From Coriobacteriia bacterium (GTDB lineage: Bacteria; Actinomycetota; Coriobacteriia; Anaerosomatales; SLCP01): a DNA stretch of 34,019 nt. Positions 29,306 to 34,019 of the stretch are shown here, piece after piece. The first letter of the stretch is position 1. Each line of letters begins with the position of its first letter. The stretch is from assembly GCA_030603745.1 (NCBI GenBank), contig JAUVXE010000019.1, positions 1-34,019 on the forward strand, given 5' to 3'. Position numbers and translations under genes: made by a program. The notes under the pieces are model-generated. The model saw nothing but the letters and a program-made list of their open reading frames with translations, searched no databases and had not been told where the DNA came from.

Positions 29306-29776
29306 ATGGAGTCGGCCCATGAACGTGAGAAACGCCGGACCGCCATGCTCGACGCGCTGGCGCGCGTCCTCGAGCAGGTAGGGTTCCCGCACACCACGGC
29401 CCGCATCTACGCCGCGCTCACCTTGGCCGAGGGCGAGGGGCTCTCCACGAGCGAGATCGTGGAGGAGCTCGGGATCTCCAAGGCGTCGGTGAGCAACGCG
29501 ATGCACCTCCTGGTGGGCACCGAGCTCGTCCAGCGCTACCGCGTCCCGGGATCGCGCGAGACCCACTACCGGATGCTCAAGGGCGTGTGGGGCGAGATCC
29601 TCGGCAGGAAGTTCGCCGCCACCTCCTACATCCGGCAGGTGGCCGAGGACGCGATGGAGACGGTCGACTCCCCCGCCGCCCGCGAACGGCTCCGGGAGAT
29701 GCACGACGTGTACTCGTTCTTCGAACGGGAGTTCGAAGACGTGATGAAGCGGTTCAACGAAAGGAACGAACGATGA
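29306..29776 (+). CDS. GbsR/MarR-like winged-helix transcriptional regulator
   Basis: This 156-residue regulator starts at ATG 29306, preceded by GAAGGAG. After a helical N-terminus (REKRRTAMLDALARVLEQVG) comes a winged helix-turn-helix at about residues 30-90: ARIYAALTLAEGEGLSTSEI, VEELGISKASVSNAMHLL as the recognition region, and a wing at RYRVPGSRETHYRM. C-terminal helices for dimerisation follow. The pattern matches GbsR-type members of the MarR superfamily, often local repressors of efflux or osmolyte genes. Its stop overlaps the ABC ATPase start (ATGA), and inverted repeats upstream suggest autoregulation. The inducer is unknown. Confidence 0.88.
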   Translation: MESAHEREKRRTAMLDALARVLEQVGFPHTTARIYAALTLAEGEGLSTSEIVEELGISKASVSNAMHLLVGTELVQRYRVPGSRETHYRMLKGVWGEILGRKFAATSYIRQVAEDAMETVDSPAARERLREMHDVYSFFEREFEDVMKRFNERNER

Positions 29777-30633
29777 CCACGCCTGCCATCAAGGTCGAGG
29801 GACTGCACTTCTCCTACGGCGACATCGAGGCGGTCAAAGACGTCAGCTTCGAGGTGATGCCGGGGGAGATCCTCGGCTTCCTCGGCCCGAACGGCGCCGG
29901 GAAGTCCACGACCATCAAGGTGCTGACCGGCCAGATGCCGCCCAAGAGCGGGCGCGCCGAGATCCTCGGCAGGGAGACCGGGCGCGACGACCCGGAGATC
30001 CAGGCGCAGATCGGCGTCTGTTTCGAGGAGAAGAACCTCTACCTCAACATGTCGGCGCTCGAGAACCTCGACTTCTTCGCGTCGCTCTACGGGATCAGGA
30101 ACCCCGACTCGCTCGGCATCCTGCGGCGCGTGGGCCTCGCCGACCGGGCGAAGGACCGCGTGCACAGCTTCTCCAAGGGCATGCGGCAGCGCATGATGAT
30201 CTCGCGCGCCTTCATCAACGAGCCCAAGGTGCTCTTCCTCGACGAGCCGACCGACGGCCTCGACCCCACCACGGCGGCGCAGATCCGGACCACCATCAAG
30301 GAGGAGGCGGACCGGGGCGCGGCCATCCTGCTCACCACGCACGACATGAACGAGGCCGACCAGCTCTCGGACCGTGTCGCCTTCATCAACGAGGGCCGGA
30401 TCGTCGCGCTCGACACCGCCGAGAACCTCAAGCTCAAGTACGGCGAGCGCTCGGTCAAGGTACGTCTGCGCGACGGCGACGGCGTTCGCGAGGAGCGCAT
30501 CGCGCTCGACGAGCCGGGCTCCTCGGCCAGGATCGCGGAGCTCGCGGCCTCGCCCGACCTCATGACCATCCACACCGAGGAAGCGACCCTCGAAGCCATC
30601 TTCATCAAGCTGACGGGCAGGGGGCTGGAGTAG
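29773..30633 (+). CDS. ABC transporter ATP-binding protein
   Basis: This 286-residue ATPase powers an ABC-2 type exporter with the two permeases that follow. Walker A GPNGAGKST lies at 38-46, the signature SFSKGMRQR at 132-140, Walker B VLFLDEP at 153-159 and the H-loop His at 190. The Q-loop stretch reads IGVCFEEKNLY, with Glu where Gln is usual; this is seen in some NatA-like exporters. A C-terminal extension of about 70 residues (YGERSVKVRLRDGD onward) follows the core. The ATG overlaps the regulator stop and follows AAAGGAA. The substrate could be a drug, lipid or ion and cannot be read from sequence. Confidence 0.95.
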   Translation: MTTPAIKVEGLHFSYGDIEAVKDVSFEVMPGEILGFLGPNGAGKSTTIKVLTGQMPPKSGRAEILGRETGRDDPEIQAQIGVCFEEKNLYLNMSALENLDFFASLYGIRNPDSLGILRRVGLADRAKDRVHSFSKGMRQRMMISRAFINEPKVLFLDEPTDGLDPTTAAQIRTTIKEEADRGAAILLTTHDMNEADQLSDRVAFINEGRIVALDTAENLKLKYGERSVKVRLRDGDGVREERIALDEPGSSARIAELAASPDLMTIHTEEATLEAIFIKLTGRGLE

Positions 30634-31881
30634 ATGGAGCGCACCGTATCCCGGGGCGCGATCTTGCGCGCGCTCCTCAAGAAGGAGCTGATCGCGTACT
30701 CGCGCGACAAGCTCTACCTGTTCCTGACGCTGCTCACGCTCGTGTTCGTCGTCGCCATCTTCTGGATCATGCCCGACAGCGTGGACGAGACGATCACGCT
30801 CGCCGTCTCGCCTCCCGTGGAGACCATCATCGCCGAGGGGATCGAGACCTTCCGCGCCATGGGCGTGCCCGAGGAACAGCTCGCCGAGTTGCAGGAGACC
30901 GAGCTGAGCGGGGAGCAGGAGGGCGTCGAGCTCGTCGGCTTCGACGACGCCGCAGAGATGACCGCGGTCATCGAGGGCACGCTCGAGGCATGGCGCACAG
31001 ACGCCGGCGACCTCGTCCTTCGCGACGCCGCGGCCGACGATCCGAGGCCCGAGGGCGCGCGGCGGGTCGGCGTCGACATCGGCATCGGGTTTCCCCGCGA
31101 CTTCATCGCGCAGGTCGCGCGCGGGGACCGGGGAGTCACCGTGACCGTCTACTCCGACGCCGCGGTGCCGCCCGAGATCGAGAACGCGATGACGAGCTTC
31201 GTGCGCGAGGCCGCCTACCAGCTCGCCGGTCGCGACCTGCCGGTCACCATGCCCGACGAGGAGACCGTGGTGCTCGGCGTCGACCGCGCCGGCGACCAGG
31301 TCTCCTACCGCGACAAGCTCGTGCCCATGCTCGCGTTCATGATCCTGCTGATGGAGACCTTCTCGATGGCCTCGCTCATCAGTGTCGAGGTCCTGCAGCG
31401 CACCGTGACGGCCGTGCTCGTCACGCCCGCCCGGATCGGCGACGTGCTCGCGTCCAAGTCGATCTTCGGCACGGGGATGGCGCTTGCGCAGGGCGTGATC
31501 GTGCTCGGGCTCGTGGGCGCGTTCACGGCCGAGAACTGGTGGCTGCTCATCGTCGCGCTCCTGCTCGGCTCCATGATGTTCACCGGTGTGGCCATGATCG
31601 TCGGCGCGGCGGGCAAGGACTTCCTCGGCCAGCTGTTCTACGCCATGGCGTTCACCGTGCCGCTCATCCTGCCGGCGCTCTCGGTGCTGTGGCCCGGCTC
31701 GGCGGCGCTGTGGGTACAGGTGATCCCCACGTTCCCGGTGCTCGACTCGCTCGTGAACATCACGCTCTACGACGCGGGCTGGGACGAGGTGTGGCGCTCC
31801 TTCGGGTTCGCGGCCGCCTGGGTCGCGGTCCTCTACGGCGCCGGGTTGTTCACGTTGAAGCGGAAGGTGGAGTCGCTATGA
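30634..31881 (+). CDS. ABC-2 type permease, first subunit
   Basis: This 415-residue permease begins directly after the ATPase stop. One N-terminal membrane helix (LYLFLTLLTLVFVVAIFWI) is followed by a large extracytoplasmic loop of about 180 residues. Five or six C-terminal helices complete it (MLAFMILLMETFSMASLISV, ALAQGVIVLGLVGAF, WWLLIVALLLGSMMFTGVAM, MAFTVPLILPALSVLWPG, AAWVAVLYGAGLF). This is the ABC-2/NatB architecture. EVLQRTVTAVLVTPARIGDV is the usual cytoplasmic coupling segment. Its stop overlaps the second permease start as ATGA, so the pair probably forms a heterodimer. Confidence 0.93.
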   Translation: MERTVSRGAILRALLKKELIAYSRDKLYLFLTLLTLVFVVAIFWIMPDSVDETITLAVSPPVETIIAEGIETFRAMGVPEEQLAELQETELSGEQEGVELVGFDDAAEMTAVIEGTLEAWRTDAGDLVLRDAAADDPRPEGARRVGVDIGIGFPRDFIAQVARGDRGVTVTVYSDAAVPPEIENAMTSFVREAAYQLAGRDLPVTMPDEETVVLGVDRAGDQVSYRDKLVPMLAFMILLMETFSMASLISVEVLQRTVTAVLVTPARIGDVLASKSIFGTGMALAQGVIVLGLVGAFTAENWWLLIVALLLGSMMFTGVAMIVGAAGKDFLGQLFYAMAFTVPLILPALSVLWPGSAALWVQVIPTFPVLDSLVNITLYDAGWDEVWRSFGFAAAWVAVLYGAGLFTLKRKVESL

Positions 31882-32942
31882 GTCTCGCACGCATCTGGAA
31901 GGTGCTGCGCAAGGACTTCGCGATGGGTCCGCGCTCGCCGTTCTTCCTCTACGCCCTCGTGCTGCCGGTCGTGCTCACCGTGCTCTTCCAGTTCGCGTTC
32001 GGCTCGCTCTTCGAGCCCAAGCCGCGCCTCGGTATCGTGGACGCGGGCAGCTCGGAGATCACCGCCGCGATGGAGTCCGCCGAGGGGATCGAGCTCACGC
32101 TCTTCGACTCCGCCGAGGAGCTCAGGCGACAGGTCGAAGCGAACGACCTCGACGCCGGCCTCGTGCTCCCGGCCGGGTTCGACGAGGCGGTGCGCGACGG
32201 CTCGCGCCCGCCCCTCGAGTTCTACATCGGCGGGGAGAGCTACGCGTCGAACCGCATCATCCTCACGGTGACGGCGCTCGACACGATCCGCGAGGTCGAG
32301 GGCGGCTCGGCGCCGGTCACCGTCGAGGTCGTGAGCTTCGGCGAGGAGGGGCTGCCGCTCACGCTGCGCCTCGTGCCCGTGATCGTCTTCTACGCGCTCG
32401 TGCTCGCGGGCGTGGCGGTGCCGGGCTCGAGTCTCGTCGAGGAGAAGGAGAAGGGCACGCTCATGGCGATCCTCGTCTCGCCGGTCAAGGTGAGCGAGGT
32501 GCTCGCGGCCAAGTGGCTCCTCGGCCTGGTGCTGACGTTCCTGATGGCGGTCATGACGCTGCTGCTCAACGGCGCGATCGGACCGCGACCGTTCGACTCG
32601 GTGGTCGTCGTGTTCGTCGCCTCGCTGCTCACCGCGATGCTCGGCCTTCTCGTGGGCGTGATCTCGAAGGACTCGACGATGATGTTCGGCCTGATCAAGG
32701 GCGCGGGCGTGATCCTCTTCGCGCCGGTGCTGTGGTACCTCTTCCCGAACTGGCCGCAGTGGATCGCGAAGCTCTTCCCGCTCTACTGGATCATCGAGCC
32801 GATCTGGCAGGTCTCGGTGATGGGCGAGCCGCTCTCGGCGGTCTGGCTCGAGCTCGGGATCGCGCTCGCGATCGTGGCGGCGATGCTGCCGCTCATCGTG
32901 CTGCTCGCCCGGCGGATGCAGGCGCGGATGGCGGCGCGATAG
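31878..32942 (+). CDS. ABC-2 type permease, second subunit
   Basis: This 354-residue permease has the same architecture as its neighbour. An N-terminal helix (FFLYALVLPVVLTVLFQFAF) is followed by an extracytoplasmic loop of about 130 residues with Asp/Glu-rich stretches. Six C-terminal helices follow, with the coupling motif VEEKEKGTLMAILVSPVKVSE, a strong ABC-2 match. GGAAGGTGG precedes the ATG at 31878, which overlaps the upstream stop. It completes a regulator-ATPase-permease-permease operon. A short gap with TACAAT follows before the Ser/Thr kinase. Confidence 0.93.
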   Translation: MSLARIWKVLRKDFAMGPRSPFFLYALVLPVVLTVLFQFAFGSLFEPKPRLGIVDAGSSEITAAMESAEGIELTLFDSAEELRRQVEANDLDAGLVLPAGFDEAVRDGSRPPLEFYIGGESYASNRIILTVTALDTIREVEGGSAPVTVEVVSFGEEGLPLTLRLVPVIVFYALVLAGVAVPGSSLVEEKEKGTLMAILVSPVKVSEVLAAKWLLGLVLTFLMAVMTLLLNGAIGPRPFDSVVVVFVASLLTAMLGLLVGVISKDSTMMFGLIKGAGVILFAPVLWYLFPNWPQWIAKLFPLYWIIEPIWQVSVMGEPLSAVWLELGIALAIVAAMLPLIVLLARRMQARMAAR

Positions 32943-32946
32943 CCGG

Positions 32947-32952
32947 TACAAT
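32947..32952 (+). promoter_or_regulatory. -10 element for the Ser/Thr kinase gene
   Basis: TACAAT lies 33 nt before the GTG at 32985, just after the permease stop. It suggests the kinase has its own promoter in addition to any readthrough from the ABC operon. No clear -35 is seen. Confidence 0.4.
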
Positions 32953-32984
32953 AGGCGCGGTCGGCGACGCGTCAAGGGGAGGCC

Positions 32985-34019
32985 GTGGAGCAGCAACTGA
33001 TCCTCGACAGGTACCGCCCCCTCGAGCCGCTCGGCGAGGGGGGGTACGGGACGGTGGTACTCGCGTACGACACCCGCATGCAGCGGCGTGTCGCGATCAA
33101 GCGGCTCCCCTTCCCCGCCGACCGCGCCGGCCGCCCCACCGTGCCGGCCGGGCTCGCCGAGGCCCGCACGGCCGCGCTGCTCAACCATCCCGACATCGTC
33201 ACCGTTCACGAGTGGGACAGCGACGATGACGAGGCGTTCCTCATCATGGAGTACGTCGACGGCGCCTCCGTGGCCGACCTGCTCGAGGCCGCCGGCAGTC
33301 CGCTCACGCCCGACGAGTGCGCCGCGGTCCTCGGCGCGGTGGCCTCGGCGCTCGCCTGCGCCCACGACAACGGGGTGCTCCACCTCGACATCAAGCCCGC
33401 CAACGTGCTCGTGACGCGCGACGGCCGCGTGAAGGTGGCCGACTTCGGGGTCGCGGCGCTCTCCTCGGCGGCCGGACACGGCCACGGCGTGGGCGGCACG
33501 CTCGGGCACATGCCCGTCGAGCAGCTGCGCGGCGAGGAGCTCGACGAGCGCACCGACGTCTGGGCGCTCGCCGCGCTCGCCTACGAGGTGCTCGCCGACG
33601 CCAACCCCTACCACGCCGACACCATCGAAGGCGCCGTCTTCAAGGCCGAGATCATCGACCCGCCCGCCCCGAGCGAGTTCAACGACGCCCTCCCGCCCGC
33701 CATCGACGACATCCTGCTCGCGGCGCTCTCGGCCGACCCCGACGACCGCTACCCCGACGTGCGCTCCTTCGCCGACCGCCTCCTGCCGCTCCTCGGCGAC
33801 CCCGCGGCCGGCCGGGAGTCGCTCGCCGCGCTCGTCACCGACGCGTTCGGCGAGGACTCCGCCGAGGAGGCCCTCGAGCGTCTCGGCCTGTGGGACCGCC
33901 TCGCCCCCTACGCGCGCGCCGGCAGCGGCGCGGGCGCGGCCGCGGCGAGCGCGTGGCTCGTGTGGACGGGGCTGGCCCCCTTCTCGCCCGGCACGCTCGC
34001 GCAGGGAGGCGCCGCGGCG
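32985..34019 (+). CDS. Hanks-type serine/threonine protein kinase (3' end outside window)
   Basis: The first 345 residues are visible and the frame is still open at the right edge. GTG 32985 follows AAGGGG by 5 nt. The kinase domain has the Gly loop LGEGGYGTVVLAYD at about 16-29, VAIK with Lys39, the catalytic loop HLDIKPANV at 133-141, DFG at 153-155, GGTLGHMPVEQLRG in the activation segment and ERTDVWALAALAYEVL. The Arg of HRD is Leu134, making it a non-RD kinase, and the usual APE is PVE, so activation may not need loop phosphorylation. After the kinase domain come a helical region (ESLAALVTDAFGEDSAEEA) and a segment near the edge that may begin a membrane helix. Targets are unknown. Confidence 0.92.
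   Translation, partial: MEQQLILDRYRPLEPLGEGGYGTVVLAYDTRMQRRVAIKRLPFPADRAGRPTVPAGLAEARTAALLNHPDIVTVHEWDSDDDEAFLIMEYVDGASVADLLEAAGSPLTPDECAAVLGAVASALACAHDNGVLHLDIKPANVLVTRDGRVKVADFGVAALSSAAGHGHGVGGTLGHMPVEQLRGEELDERTDVWALAALAYEVLADANPYHADTIEGAVFKAEIIDPPAPSEFNDALPPAIDDILLAALSADPDDRYPDVRSFADRLLPLLGDPAAGRESLAALVTDAFGEDSAEEALERLGLWDRLAPYARAGSGAGAAAASAWLVWTGLAPFSPGTLAQGGAAA

Noticed and set aside
29856-30050. Degenerate ABC ATPase because the Q-loop Gln is missing
   Set aside because: Walker A, signature, Walker B and H-loop are intact, and Glu at this position occurs in related exporters, so the gene is taken as functional.
1-34019. CRISPR array, insertion sequence, prophage or toxin-antitoxin pair
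   Set aside because: No regularly spaced repeats, transposase or integrase motifs, phage structural genes or convincing small toxin gene pair were seen.

Overview
The window is a strongly GC-rich, gene-dense stretch of bacterial chromosome. Genes abut or overlap, GTG starts are common and Shine-Dalgarno sites are G-rich, which points to an actinobacterium. The gene set (LarB/LarC nickel-pincer enzymes, an iron-sulfur-free MutY-like glycosylase, several orphan PAS/GGDEF/kinase sensors, no respiratory genes seen) suggests an anaerobic or facultative lineage such as a relative of the Coriobacteriia. That placement is inference. I see no insertion sequence, CRISPR array, prophage or rRNA. The antisense open frames are long because of the base composition.

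Layout. 1-5.3 kb: 3' part of an NHEJ-type DNA ligase LigD (ligase then polymerase module, open to the left edge), two small minus-strand genes, a DUF2207 membrane protein and tadA. 5.3-9.3 kb: tRNA-Ser(TGA), a large three-PAS membrane histidine kinase on the minus strand, tRNA-Ser(GCT), tRNA-Arg(ACG) and a LOG/SLOG-family gene. 9.4-13.1 kb, minus strand: one continuous reading frame fusing glucose-6-phosphate dehydrogenase to a short-form 6-phosphogluconate dehydrogenase, then seryl-tRNA synthetase. 13.3-17.1 kb: a PAS-GGDEF protein, a translationally coupled pair (a PP-loop-like Cys-cluster protein and an alkaline-phosphatase-superfamily mutase homologue), and a convergent PHP-domain protein.

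17.3-24.4 kb: a one-TM protein, prephenate dehydratase overlapping a membrane GAF-GGDEF gene, larB-larC, an FeS-less MutY-like glycosylase and a DEAD-box helicase. 24.5-28.4 kb: a second histidine kinase, a SemiSWEET-like protein, a 70-residue Cys-rich protein, tRNA-Leu(CAG) with a clear terminator, and a DUF4143-type ATPase with its own AT-rich promoter. 28.4-34.0 kb: a six-TM membrane protein divergent from an operon of a winged-helix regulator, an ABC ATPase and two ABC-2 permeases, with inverted repeats between them, then a Ser/Thr kinase cut by the right edge.

Links between genes. Translation genes are well represented: two serine tRNAs with seryl-tRNA synthetase, and tRNA-Arg(ACG) with the TadA deaminase its anticodon normally needs. 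Signalling is dense: two PAS histidine kinases with related catalytic cores but no response regulator here, two GGDEF proteins with intact active and inhibitory sites, and one Ser/Thr kinase. The points most worth pursuing are the zwf-gnd fusion, the coupled PP-loop/mutase pair whose mutase has Thr at the usual Ser nucleophile position, and the regulator-efflux locus with its operator-like repeats.
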